Source: Bacteroidales bacterium (GTDB lineage Bacteria > Bacteroidota > Bacteroidia > Bacteroidales > UBA932). From it: a DNA stretch of 64,000 nt. The DNA is taken from contig JAKSKH010000005.1 of the NCBI GenBank assembly GCA_024401855.1, positions 1 through 64,000 on the forward strand, written 5' to 3'. Made by a program: the position numbers and the translations under genes. Under the pieces are notes generated by a model, which made no database searches, had not been told where the DNA came from, and was given only the letters and a program-made list of their open reading frames with translations. Shown piece by piece: positions 45,901-53,403 of this stretch (its first letter is position 1; every line of letters starts with the position of its first letter).

Positions 45901-46520
45901 TCGATAGCGAGACTGAAACGCACGGCGGTCATTGCATGCTTGAACTGCAGAGGAACAGACTCACGGTTGGTGTTTGGAATTTCTCCGGATACAGAATAGA
46001 GGATGTCACACTGTTCCTTGTTATCTGTAGGCACGGTAAATGAAAGATATGGCACCCCTCCGACATCCGCTCCGGAAGTGGTGAATTTGCCATAGGGCTC
46101 ATAAGCATAGAAACGGACTATGTTCTTGTCGCAATTTCTCCAGAGAACTCTCGATACCGGAGTTATGTTTCCGTTTTCGATGGTGCACTCCATATTGCAC
46201 ATTACAACCGGCTTATCCGAGCCGCTCATTGAAGAAGAGTAATTGTATCCGAAAACTCCCGCCTTTCCGGAGATGGTTTCCTTCAGTTTGGCTTTGGTTT
46301 CTGCCTTTTGAGAATCGTCGGCATATTCCCAGTCGGTTATCGTGCATGTTATCTCGTTCTCCATCTGGGTTTTGGTTTCAACCGCACCGGAAGCGACCAC
46401 GCCGTCACCGGAAGAAAAGCGTATCCACTCCGTCTCCACCGGAGATTCCAACTCCTTGATTTTGCTGCAGGAAATAAAGGAAACTGATATTGCCGCAAAT
46501 AGTATGATATATCTTTTCAT
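42921..46520 (-). CDS. Large fimbrillin-like lipoprotein with beta-helix repeats (candidate adhesin)
   Basis: 1199 residues. Lipobox FISC (Cys18). Residues ~25-300 follow the fimbrillin pattern: LQFKHAMTAVRFSL, LLMIPQTL, KWEPGKKVIYTL. Residues ~300-600 are unassigned. Residues ~620-1075 hold about a dozen short repeats of the form VxINGGxxxAxS, many followed by AIGGG, then GGAVYI/GGGVYV repeats like those of polymorphic outer-membrane proteins: a right-handed beta-helix is likely. The last ~60 residues (ISHWNTKRDGTGTSY, LYAQWVKNQ) match an InlB B-repeat. Last gene of the lipoprotein operon; directly abuts the next gene. Probably the surface-exposed or tip component. Confidence 0.85.
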   Translation of the reverse strand: MKRYIILFAAISVSFISCSKIKELESPVETEWIRFSSGDGVVASGAVETKTQMENEITCTITDWEYADDSQKAETKAKLKETISGKAGVFGYNYSSSMSGSDKPVVMCNMECTIENGNITPVSRVLWRNCDKNIVRFYAYEPYGKFTTSGADVGGVPYLSFTVPTDNKEQCDILYSVSGEIPNTNRESVPLQFKHAMTAVRFSLAIDNATLKSVKISNIKSTGRLSLDGTWSELSGKSDYSVAHTDSLLLMIPQTLGSDATISLTYNDGSDHTISASLSGQKWEPGKKVIYTLKDKEKPINYIYFDIALGDVKITASGYSGKINVGNGTRSDKTVSGAHSDNNRYYIYQSVTDTGHDALAYCEEALTKNTGYISQSAWDSGQAPRIPVYEADIFGKTHKKGGEYASIPDWGKYITNNTSPYEVYDNWRNGDQNYGSGNRLYICGPSSGSSVFDITVDRIFLRDGTVDSGIDDTGMISIGHDGSGFKNYFSEKVTLRLKNNNMVTRIHYRKPLDVTTDSYLKITSADGDGVAKGTLTVTPRTDKATESGTPFKTCKALTLIGAANNAGGSGKEEEYDDDRGKYHRQVKDLYFDGGIVYVGAPKYEGSWWKSGNKSLLSLIGGVNSWSEITINGGVLTAVSNNTCSAIGGGGGWESEGGRGVVTINGGTVYAYSFGVLGTYDNELTVIAPPAIGGGSTLGAYIEEGKYIPADAGSCDVKINGGNVYACSVGGPAIGGGSAGRHGAGKCVFEMTGGNVVAKSLAGTIGDFSVPATNAIGGGRSGMIDGDGGSAEVILKGGMLYAGSVGGGLVDERNLTGRIGSADIRIIGGTTNAQFIMAKGTASDPKFKMTGGSIMGSNTSDTEYAKVRPYGGAVYIETGDCSIEGGSIMNCSAKQGGAVYMDGGTFSISGGYISDCIGREDGGAVYIKGGNATVSGGQIKHNIAANGNGGGVYVSGGNFIMPKNGNGEILNNAADCSLTMVGDTYYGGNGGGIYVRSVDKDVSVDILGGKVQYNAADRNGGGLCVDMEGSAKKALITIGNVGGVYTDPDIQYNSAALSGGGMAVQGTGSNIVINSGTVKGNVSAFVKNEDIRNDGGAVDLVGKNIPGQTPQVDVKYNTIKFYANNGVDPEPYDEQRVITSTNSPLHPTEAALAFEKEFYHISHWNTKRDGTGTSYQLNGSGAVMNITADISLYAQWVKNQ

Positions 46521-47477
46521 TTATTTTTTAAGTTCAAGAGTTCTTACTTCTTCCTCCCAGTTTGAGAGTGTGGCTGTGAAATCGATGGACGGCAGAGTCT
46601 GGAAATACAGGGTAAGCACGAAAACCTGTCCGCTGGCGTTGCCGGTGAAAGGCTTTCCGTCGTTGTCGGTAAGGCTGACTTCGATGCCGGTCTTGTAGTG
46701 ATTCTCACACTCTATGTCCACAGTGTACTTGCCGTTGGTGGTAGGCGAAACGAGAATACTGCCGAATTCGGTGGATGTGGTAGGTATGATTTCACCTTCG
46801 GATTCATAGGCAATGATATCCGTAATGTCCGAGTATTCGACTGCATCGGTGTCGAAGCTTATCTTTGCCTTACTTTCCGATTTGACACTGATTTTCTTTA
46901 TCTTTCCCCAAGTGTCGCCGGTGGCGAGTTCACGGCCGTAGACCCTGACCTTGATCCAGGTCAGTTTGTGTTTGTAAATCTGGCGCGTCTTGCTCAGCGA
47001 GTTGTCGTCGCTGCCCTCTTTCTGATTGGCATACATCAGGTCGGTCTTGCCGTCGATGGCGGCAGTTGCACTCTTGCCGTCGGCAGCAGCAGCCCATTTG
47101 CCCTGAGGATAAAGTCCCACACAATATACTTTCCCGTGAGAAGGTGGATAATGTATGAAATGTTTTCCGTCGTAAGGCTGGGGAACCGTTATTGTGGGAC
47201 CATAATAAATGATTTTCGTATGGACATCGATGGATGAATAGTCAACACTGGCCTCCTGTTTCCCGACAAACGTATTCTTGGTTGTCGAGAACCAGATATC
47301 CGCCTCCAGGGGATTGCTTGCAGACGGAATAGAATCCACGTAAGCCTCGGCTACCGCAGCCGACTTGGTCGCGTTGTCAAATCCAACCCTGAGTCCGACG
47401 GGCTCATCGGAAGACGACTCAGTAGAACAGGCCGCAAACAGAAGAGGAAGAATGAACGATATGTATCTCAATTTCAT
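46521..47477 (-). CDS. Fimbrillin-like lipoprotein 5
   Basis: 318 residues from MKLRYISF; an ATG 9 bases upstream is an alternative. Lipobox FAAC (Cys17). Fimbrillin features: IDGKTDLMYANQ, the hydrophobic strand YKHKLTWIKVRV and WGKIKKISVKS. It closely parallels the neighbour at 47493-48512 in these same blocks, so the two look like tandem duplicates. The C-terminal strand (QVFVLTLYFQ then FTATLSNWEEE) could act in donor-strand assembly of a type V pilus; this is inference. Confidence 0.82.
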   Translation of the reverse strand: MKLRYISFILPLLFAACSTESSSDEPVGLRVGFDNATKSAAVAEAYVDSIPSASNPLEADIWFSTTKNTFVGKQEASVDYSSIDVHTKIIYYGPTITVPQPYDGKHFIHYPPSHGKVYCVGLYPQGKWAAAADGKSATAAIDGKTDLMYANQKEGSDDNSLSKTRQIYKHKLTWIKVRVYGRELATGDTWGKIKKISVKSESKAKISFDTDAVEYSDITDIIAYESEGEIIPTTSTEFGSILVSPTTNGKYTVDIECENHYKTGIEVSLTDNDGKPFTGNASGQVFVLTLYFQTLPSIDFTATLSNWEEEVRTLELKK

Positions 47478-47492
47478 AGTCTGCATCTTTAA

Positions 47493-48512
47493 TTATTCCA
47501 CAATTGGCGCAACACCTATTCCTCCGTTCTTCCATTCGCTCACGCAGGCAGAAGCGGTTATATTGTCGCCAAGCTTGAAGCGAAGCGTAACGGTGAACTG
47601 CCTGCCCTCGGTGAGGCCGGAGAAGTCGGCATTGTTGGCGGCCTTCAGATTTATCGAGACATTGGTGTCGGGACGATACTCTGTTTCGATGTTTATGGTA
47701 TATTCGTTTTCGCCGTCTGCCGCACCGGCATCCACGGCTGCACACAGGGTATAGGCTACTTCCTGGGGACTTGTGGTAAGTTCGATGAGTTGCTCAGCGA
47801 ACTTTGTGTCTGTGAATACGCCTTTTGCAGTGCAATAGGTAGAGAATTCATTATTCACCTGATCGAACGCGCAGGTATTGTTACTGACGTTGATTTTGAC
47901 CTGCTTGTTGCTTACGACCGTGATTTTCTTCAGTCTTCCCCAGGCCTCTATCGCTTCTTTGTCTGCAACCACATTGAAACGCAGCCAAGTGAGCACATGA
48001 CGGAACTCGAGCTGAAGATCCATTGACGAGTATTCAATGGTATTGCTGGTTTCCGATGCATACATGACATCTGTCTTGCCGTCGAACTCATATCTGGCAA
48101 TGTTGTATACGGGTTCGCCTTCAACGGCCCAACCGGACTCCGACCTTGGACAGAAGCCCACGAAATACACGGGAGCCTTGTTTTCCGGGTAAAACAGCTG
48201 GTGGTCAAGAAGCTGTTTGGTACCGCTGGTGAAACAGGTGGAATTATGGTAGTCGATTTTGGTTGCTTCCGGCCCCGGCTCGGAAGTCTGTGAACCTTGA
48301 TAACTTTTTGAAGTCGTAGAAGCCCAGATGGCCGCCGTTACGGGATTCTCCGCCGTAGGGACGTCAAGTTCGTAGGGGGCTTTGGTTTCACCTGTATCGT
48401 TCAACACCCTCGCGCAGAGAGTGATCTCCTTTGGACCGGTGCCGACAGCGGTCTGCTTCTGGCAGGACGCAAACACCGCGGCTATTGTAATTAAAACGAG
48501 GACCTTTTTCAT
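47493..48512 (-). CDS. Fimbrillin-like lipoprotein 4
   Basis: 339 residues starting MKKVLVLIT; an upstream ATG would overlap the preceding stop. Lipobox FASC (Cys17). Fimbrillin blocks FDGKTDVMYASE, LEFRHVLTWLRFNV, WGRLKKITVVSNKQ, and the end FTVTLRFKLGDNI ... ACVSEWKNGG. Paralogue of the next gene (46521-47477). One base separates it from the stop of the gene before it. Confidence 0.82.
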   Translation of the reverse strand: MKKVLVLITIAAVFASCQKQTAVGTGPKEITLCARVLNDTGETKAPYELDVPTAENPVTAAIWASTTSKSYQGSQTSEPGPEATKIDYHNSTCFTSGTKQLLDHQLFYPENKAPVYFVGFCPRSESGWAVEGEPVYNIARYEFDGKTDVMYASETSNTIEYSSMDLQLEFRHVLTWLRFNVVADKEAIEAWGRLKKITVVSNKQVKINVSNNTCAFDQVNNEFSTYCTAKGVFTDTKFAEQLIELTTSPQEVAYTLCAAVDAGAADGENEYTINIETEYRPDTNVSINLKAANNADFSGLTEGRQFTVTLRFKLGDNITASACVSEWKNGGIGVAPIVE

Positions 48513-48513
48513 C

Positions 48514-49494
48514 TTACTTGACATCAACTTCAGAGTTTCCTTCCTTTTTCCATTCAGTGATTTTGACGGCCATTCTCACTTCGTTGGCCGCACCGTTGAG
48601 GGAAATGTAGTAATCGTATCTTTTTCCGGGTTCCCAGGAACCTATCTTTTCCGAAGGATCGTTTTCGAGAGCGGACTGTCCAAGAGTCGTCTCAGTCACT
48701 GTATCGCTTGAATTGCCTGTGGATCTATAGGTGAATACGAGTTTCACCGCATTGGTTTCGTCGTTGCCGTGCAAATCCTGAGGTATTACAAGGAACGGGC
48801 CTCCAAGGTGGCTGTTGTTGTTAATCTGGGTGGGATATACCTTATTCACATTGCAGCAGAACGTGGACTTGTTGGAAATTTCCGTCCAGGCCCCGGTTGA
48901 CACGTCATATTTTCCCTTGTTGTTCATACCTGTGATTTCTATCTTCTTAAGGGTACTCCTGACAGCTTCGTCGAGGTAGAAATTCACAATTGCAAAGGGA
49001 CGTTTCAAAGTTATTGAAATTGCTCCGTCCGCCTTTTTGCAATCCTCTTTGTAACCGCAGATGAATTCATCCAGAAGGTTGTCTTCCTGAAGGGCGTCGG
49101 TCAGAGGGAGTCCGGTGCATTCGATTATTTTTTTTGATTTGACCTCAATACAGGTCTTCTCGATTTTTGCCGGACTGTAGGCCAGAACGTCCAGATTGCT
49201 GTTCTGGGGCCAGTAGTAGTGCACATCCTCTATGTCGGTATAGAAAATCCATTTGGTATTATTATAAAGGATGTTTCCGTCTATGTGCTTTTCGCCGGAA
49301 GTGTTATTGTATCCGTCGATATGGATACGGCATTCCGTCAGGTTTCCGGCCGGAATGAGCGTTGCCTTTGTCTCCTCCAGCACAGGAAGTACGGAAATCT
49401 CGTCGCAGGCGGCGCTGACCGCCTCCTGCTTGCGGCAGGAAACGCACAACACGAGCAACGCGCCCATTATGTATATGACTGTCCTTTTCATCAT
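48514..49494 (-). CDS. Fimbrillin-like lipoprotein 3
   Basis: 326 residues. Lipoprotein signal ending VSC (Cys20). Fimbrillin-like blocks: LDVLAYSPAKI, SITLKRPFAIVNFYL, FLVIPQDLHG and SWEPGKRYDYYISL; it ends ITEWKKEGN. It overlaps the preceding gene by 4 bases (ATGA), so it is translated in coupling. Structural or accessory pilus subunit is the best guess. Confidence 0.8.
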   Translation of the reverse strand: MMKRTVIYIMGALLVLCVSCRKQEAVSAACDEISVLPVLEETKATLIPAGNLTECRIHIDGYNNTSGEKHIDGNILYNNTKWIFYTDIEDVHYYWPQNSNLDVLAYSPAKIEKTCIEVKSKKIIECTGLPLTDALQEDNLLDEFICGYKEDCKKADGAISITLKRPFAIVNFYLDEAVRSTLKKIEITGMNNKGKYDVSTGAWTEISNKSTFCCNVNKVYPTQINNNSHLGGPFLVIPQDLHGNDETNAVKLVFTYRSTGNSSDTVTETTLGQSALENDPSEKIGSWEPGKRYDYYISLNGAANEVRMAVKITEWKKEGNSEVDVK

Positions 49495-50654
49495 TCTGTT
49501 ACTGTAATATCGATGTACGAGCCGGAGTTTGTCACCTGGTCGTTGACAAAGAGTCTGCCGGTGCCGGCGGAAGTGCCCGTTACACGGATATAATATTTGT
49601 CACCGACAACTGATTTTTCGTTTCCGAAACAGCTTTCTCCGGACACGACTTTGGTGGCAATCTTGGTCCAGTCGGTCACTCCGTTTATCTGTATATTTTC
49701 AGAACCGTCCACGGAAAGGGTAACTTCCGTCTTTGAAAGCGTTATCTGCCCCACTTTGATCTTCCCGACGCTGGTCCAATCAGCTACGCTGAATCCTCCT
49801 GCGGTTACCGGAATGAGAATGAAAGGATTCATCTGAAGAATCACATTTTCCACGATTCTGTTGCCCGCAGATCCGTTGGTAGCCGTAAAACTGCCGCCGA
49901 AAGGCACTTCCGTAGTAGGTGTCACCTTCACATTCATCACTTCGGATGCGATTGCGATGCCCGGCACCGCGATATGGTAATATTTCTCGTCAGTGCCAAT
50001 CTGTCCGCCGGCTTCACAGCCGGTCAGTTTGACGGTCGTGCCGCCACCGGAAACGCAACTGACGGCACTTTGGGTGAATTTGAAAGACCCATAAAGCTTG
50101 CTTGACGTACTTGAAAGGGCAACGGTGCCAAGTTTAATAGGTTTTGTAGGAGCGGAATCGTATTTGAAAGCGAAACGCACAACTCCAAACCTATTGACAA
50201 ACTTAATTTCGTTACCAGCCGTACCGAACCAAGTCATAGGCGCGGAGCCCTTGGGGAAGCTGTTGTCTGCAAATGTCTGCTCCTCGCCGAAGTCCGCCGT
50301 AAAATAGTCCTTGGAAGAAGCTGTAACTTTGTCGGCGGGATAGAATGCGGATACTATTTTTGTCTTGTCGAATCCTTCATCCGCCGAAACTTTCTGGAAT
50401 ACGAATTTTCCTTCCTGTTTGGTTCTGTACTTGTATGTTGCCTTCTTTGCCGAATTGTCATAGACAAGGATTAAATCGCCGGAGGAGAAGACGGGAGTCT
50501 TTCCCTCCGAAAGGACGGTCTTTGTAGCGCAATCGGAACCCTCAACGGAGACGGTGATATCATCTCCCGGGGATACATTCACACCTCCGTCAATCTTCGA
50601 GCAAGCGACAGCCAGGCAGAGCAATGCCGTGGCCAATATTTTCAGTCTGTCCAT
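49491..50654 (-). CDS. Fimbrillin-like lipoprotein 2 with BACON/Ig-like end
   Basis: 387 residues. Lipobox AVAC (Cys18). N-terminal fimbrillin features: GDDITVSVEG, KIVSAFYPADKV and FVNRFGVVRFAFKYD; GSFTATNGSAGNRIV is near the middle. The last ~80 residues (QITLSKTEVTLSVDGSENIQINGV ... SYIDITVTE) resemble a bacterial Ig-like or BACON-type domain. The start overlaps the preceding gene by 13 bases. Shape suggests an extended surface subunit. Confidence 0.78.
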   Translation of the reverse strand: MDRLKILATALLCLAVACSKIDGGVNVSPGDDITVSVEGSDCATKTVLSEGKTPVFSSGDLILVYDNSAKKATYKYRTKQEGKFVFQKVSADEGFDKTKIVSAFYPADKVTASSKDYFTADFGEEQTFADNSFPKGSAPMTWFGTAGNEIKFVNRFGVVRFAFKYDSAPTKPIKLGTVALSSTSSKLYGSFKFTQSAVSCVSGGGTTVKLTGCEAGGQIGTDEKYYHIAVPGIAIASEVMNVKVTPTTEVPFGGSFTATNGSAGNRIVENVILQMNPFILIPVTAGGFSVADWTSVGKIKVGQITLSKTEVTLSVDGSENIQINGVTDWTKIATKVVSGESCFGNEKSVVGDKYYIRVTGTSAGTGRLFVNDQVTNSGSYIDITVTE

Positions 50655-51661
50655 AATCCGTTCTCTGCTATTGTGTACTCAGTGGTAGTAACTTTAATTT
50701 CGTCCTTATCCTTGTAGTAACTCAAATCGTACTTGTATTTGCAACCGGGTTTCCAGCTGTAACCGGAAAGCGACACCTGTTTATTTTCGTCTCCGACTCC
50801 ACCCGTGATGTGAGCCGTGAGCGTGGCCGTTTCCTGCATCGGTTGCGGAATGAGGAAGAAATATTTTGTCCCGAGGAGCGAGCCGTCTTCTCCAAGCCCC
50901 GTGCTTACGCTTTGAGAGAATTCCTTGACTTCGGGAACGTCCGTCTGGAATTCCCAACTGATCGAAACCATATACTTGAGGTCTATGGTCTGCCCTTCAA
51001 GCAAACAGGTTCCGGCATACTGTATGCCGCTTATTGTAATTTTGTCGATATCGCACCCTTCGTCAAAATGCCCCTTGATAAAGTAGATTGCGGAAAGGGC
51101 ATGCTGCATCTCAAACTCCACGTTGCCTCCCGTCTTCTCATCCTCATTCCATTTGCTCCGGCAATAGGAAACAAGCAGGTCTTTTGTATCTTCGGCAGCG
51201 GTAGTCGAGCCCGCGTATGAACTCATGTCGTAGGTGAAACTCGGAGTCTTTTCCTGGGCATCGGTAGTGGTGCCGGCATCATCGCCGGTCCAGGTCAGAT
51301 TTCCCCGGCCTTGCGCCGTAACCGGATAAGTGGCCCAGAAATTGGTCCATATGCCATCGCACCAGAAAAGATTGTTGCCTTTCCACTCCGTGCCGGAAAA
51401 GGTTACAGTTGCTCCTTTGATATAGTGCGGATTGTCACGCGAAGCCACGAATTGATAATCGTCTATCTCAAGAAAGGCATCCAACTTGAATGTTTCGCCA
51501 TCGGTATTGATCGAGGTGGTAGTGATGACGTCGCCTTTCGTTCCGTCGGCAACCACGCGGAAATGGAGCCTGCCGTCGTTCGGCAAATTCATTTTCCCGC
51601 ATGATGCAGTCATCAATGCCGCTGCGGCGAGAACTATCAGAACAGTTTTACTTTTTCTCAT
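50642..51661 (-). CDS. Fimbrillin-like lipoprotein 1
   Basis: 339 residues from MRKSKTVL; two upstream codons (ATG at 51667) are an alternative start. Lipobox TASC (Cys21). Clear fimbrillin pattern: FWATYPV, EFEMQHALSAIYFI, ITISGIQYAGTCLL, YFFLIPQPM and YSWKPGCKYKYDLSYY. First lipoprotein gene after the 61-aa peptide gene, the place often held by the major subunit in known fimbrillin operons; that role is inference. Confidence 0.84.
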   Translation of the reverse strand: MRKSKTVLIVLAAAALMTASCGKMNLPNDGRLHFRVVADGTKGDVITTTSINTDGETFKLDAFLEIDDYQFVASRDNPHYIKGATVTFSGTEWKGNNLFWCDGIWTNFWATYPVTAQGRGNLTWTGDDAGTTTDAQEKTPSFTYDMSSYAGSTTAAEDTKDLLVSYCRSKWNEDEKTGGNVEFEMQHALSAIYFIKGHFDEGCDIDKITISGIQYAGTCLLEGQTIDLKYMVSISWEFQTDVPEVKEFSQSVSTGLGEDGSLLGTKYFFLIPQPMQETATLTAHITGGVGDENKQVSLSGYSWKPGCKYKYDLSYYKDKDEIKVTTTEYTIAENGLWTD

Positions 51662-51675
51662 GACCACAACATTCT

Positions 51676-51861
51676 CTAGAATGAAATATCGCCGAAATTG
51701 TTTTCCTCGAATTCCTCGTCTTCCTTGAATTCGGAAACCGTCACGTTTTCCACTGGAATTATCACCTCTGTAGTGGTGGGGATGATGGAGCCGACGAGTA
51801 TGGACTGACCCGGAACGGCCTCAAGCACAAATAAAGAGGGCGCAATGTATCTCTTCAACAT
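51676..51861 (-). CDS. Small 61-aa peptide gene leading the fimbrillin-like operon
   Basis: The product begins MLKRYIAPSLFVLEAVPGQ, with no signal peptide, then a Val/Ile/Thr-rich middle (IIPTTTEVIIPVENV) and an acidic end (EFKEDEEFEENNFGDISF). The pattern K/R-x-Y-x-x-P then L-x-x-S with an acidic/Asn-Phe tail recalls short Bacteroidales proteins found in front of surface-protein genes, from memory and not verified. The -7 element at 51881-51888 is 19 bases upstream. Function unknown: secreted peptide, chaperone-like partner or regulator are all open. Confidence 0.62.
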   Translation of the reverse strand: MLKRYIAPSLFVLEAVPGQSILVGSIIPTTTEVIIPVENVTVSEFKEDEEFEENNFGDISF

Positions 51862-51880
51862 AATAATCCAAATTATGATA

Positions 51881-51888
51881 CAAAGTTA
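51881..51888 (-). promoter_or_regulatory. -7 element for the fimbrillin-like operon
   Basis: The minus strand reads TAACTTTG, matching TAnnTTTG, 19 bases before the 61-aa peptide start. No -33 box at normal spacing. Confidence 0.48.
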
Positions 51889-51966
51889 TAAAATAAAAGA
51901 AGACACGTAACTTTTTTCTTCAAAAATTCAAGGTCCGGCTTCCTGAAAAACCGGCGCGGAAGAGAA

Positions 51967-52006
51967 AAAGTGTAAAAAAATGTAACAAAATGGTAGAAAG
52001 TGTAAA
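51967..52006 (+). promoter_or_regulatory. Four tandem 10-bp MraZ-type operator boxes
   Basis: Four decamers in perfect register begin at 51967, 51977, 51987 and 51997: aaagtgtaaa, aaaatgtaac, aaaatggtag, aaagtgtaaa. Each keeps AAA-(A/G)-TG. MraZ autoregulates its operon through such direct repeats with 10-bp phasing (TGGG-type in E. coli, AAAGTGKNNN-type in Mycoplasma). The boxes cover the -33 region and end 8 bases before the -7 element, so MraZ binding would block polymerase. Confidence 0.72.
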
Positions 52007-52014
52007 ATATTTTA

Positions 52015-52022
52015 TAAATTTG
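52015..52022 (+). promoter_or_regulatory. -7 element of the mra/division operon
   Basis: TAAATTTG matches TAnnTTTG, 19 bases before the mraZ ATG and directly after the four MraZ-type boxes. No clear -33 TTTG is present; the boxes occupy that position. Confidence 0.6.
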
Positions 52023-52041
52023 CGTTCGCGTATAAGAAGAT

Positions 52042-52491
52042 ATGGTCAATTTCATTGGAAAATACACCTCCAGGGTCGACGACAAGGGAAGACTTGTTTT
52101 CCCTGCGCCGCTCAAGGGGGCTGTACCTCCCGGAAGCGACCTGAGGTTTGTCATCAAGAAAAGCCTTTACGACAACTGTCTTGAAATGTGGTCCTACGAA
52201 GAGTGGGAGCGCGAGTCGGAAAAAATCCGTGAAGGCCTTGACTTTTTCAACCCCGACCACGTTAAGTTCTGGAGAGAATACATGCGGGACTGCGACGTAG
52301 TCGAGCCCGATGCCAAGGTCGGGCGTATTTCCATTTCCAGATATCTTCTTGACGCCATTGATGTTAACAAAGAAGTGGTTTTCTTTGGCGTCAACTTCAA
52401 GATAGAAATCTGGTCAGCGGAGCAGTTCGAATCATCCAAAGTTTCTAAAGAAGATTACGTCGCCATTGCAAAAAGCCTCTCACGCAAGTAG
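52042..52491 (+). CDS. mraZ: Transcriptional regulator MraZ
   Basis: 149 residues, normal length. Two SpoVT-AbrB-like halves carry the paired motifs DDKGRLVFPAPL (~14-25) and DAKVGRISISRYL (~92-103), whose Asp/Arg residues contact DNA in ring-shaped oligomers. It controls the division operon it heads, probably through the four boxes at 51967-52006. Confidence 0.96.
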   Translation: MVNFIGKYTSRVDDKGRLVFPAPLKGAVPPGSDLRFVIKKSLYDNCLEMWSYEEWERESEKIREGLDFFNPDHVKFWREYMRDCDVVEPDAKVGRISISRYLLDAIDVNKEVVFFGVNFKIEIWSAEQFESSKVSKEDYVAIAKSLSRK

Positions 52492-52503
52492 GAGAGCATG
52501 ACA

Positions 52504-53403
52504 ATGAGCGAATATCATAATCCCGTACTCCTTAAAGAAAGCATTGACGCCCTCGTCCTGAATCCGGACGGTGTGTATGCTGACGCCACTTTCGGCGGAG
52601 GAGGTCACAGCCGCGAAATTCTGAACAGGCTGAACAACGGACGGCTCATAGCCTTCGACCGGGATTCCGACGCCATAGCCAATGCACCTGAGGACAAACG
52701 TCTCACCATGGTGCATAACAACTTCAGATTCATACACAATTACACATTGCTTTACGCCAGGGAAGGTCTGGACGGGATCCTTGCCGACCTGGGTGTAAGT
52801 TCTCATCAGTTCGATACTGCAGAGCGCGGATTCTCTTTCAGATACAGCGCTCCTCTTGATATGCGGATGAACGCGCAGGGCGTCAGGACCGCTACCGACA
52901 TTGTCAATTCTTATACGCAAGAAGAATTGGAAAAGGTTCTTAAAATTTACGGGGAGGTGGAAAATGCCAGAAAGGTGGCCCAGCTTATAGTTGCGGCACG
53001 TTCAAAGGCAAAGATCCTCACCACCGACGACCTCGACAAGTCGATAGCGGCGGCCCTGCCAACGTTCGCAGAGCACAAATACCTTGCAAAGGTTTACCAG
53101 GCTCTGCGGATAGAAGTCAATGAGGAAATGCGTTCGCTTGAAAAGTTCCTTTACGGAGCGGCCGAATCGCTCAGAAAGGGAGGCAGGCTGGCAGTCATAA
53201 CCTATCATTCGCTTGAGGACAGGATGGTGAAGAATTTCATCAAGGCCGGAAACATAGAGGGAAATGAGAACAAGGATATGTTCGGGCGGTCAATCGCCCC
53301 GTTCAAGGCGGTGAACCGCAAGCCTGTCATCCCGGAGGAGGCGGAAATAGAAAAAAACACACGGGCAAGAAGTGCGAAACTCAGAATAGCGGAGAAGATA
53401 TGA
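52504..53403 (+). CDS. rsmH: 16S rRNA (cytosine1402-N4)-methyltransferase
   Basis: 299 residues from ATG 52504. A second ATG at 52498 is in frame, but TAGGAG at 52489-52494 lies 9 bases before 52504 and only 3 before 52498, and MSEYHNPVLL is the usual start. SAM site DATFGGGGHS; GILADLGVSSHQFD and ITYHSLEDRMVKNF are family motifs. A Shine-Dalgarno-like sequence of this strength is uncommon in Bacteroidota. It overlaps ftsL by 4 bases. Confidence 0.95.
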   Translation: MSEYHNPVLLKESIDALVLNPDGVYADATFGGGGHSREILNRLNNGRLIAFDRDSDAIANAPEDKRLTMVHNNFRFIHNYTLLYAREGLDGILADLGVSSHQFDTAERGFSFRYSAPLDMRMNAQGVRTATDIVNSYTQEELEKVLKIYGEVENARKVAQLIVAARSKAKILTTDDLDKSIAAALPTFAEHKYLAKVYQALRIEVNEEMRSLEKFLYGAAESLRKGGRLAVITYHSLEDRMVKNFIKAGNIEGNENKDMFGRSIAPFKAVNRKPVIPEEAEIEKNTRARSAKLRIAEKI

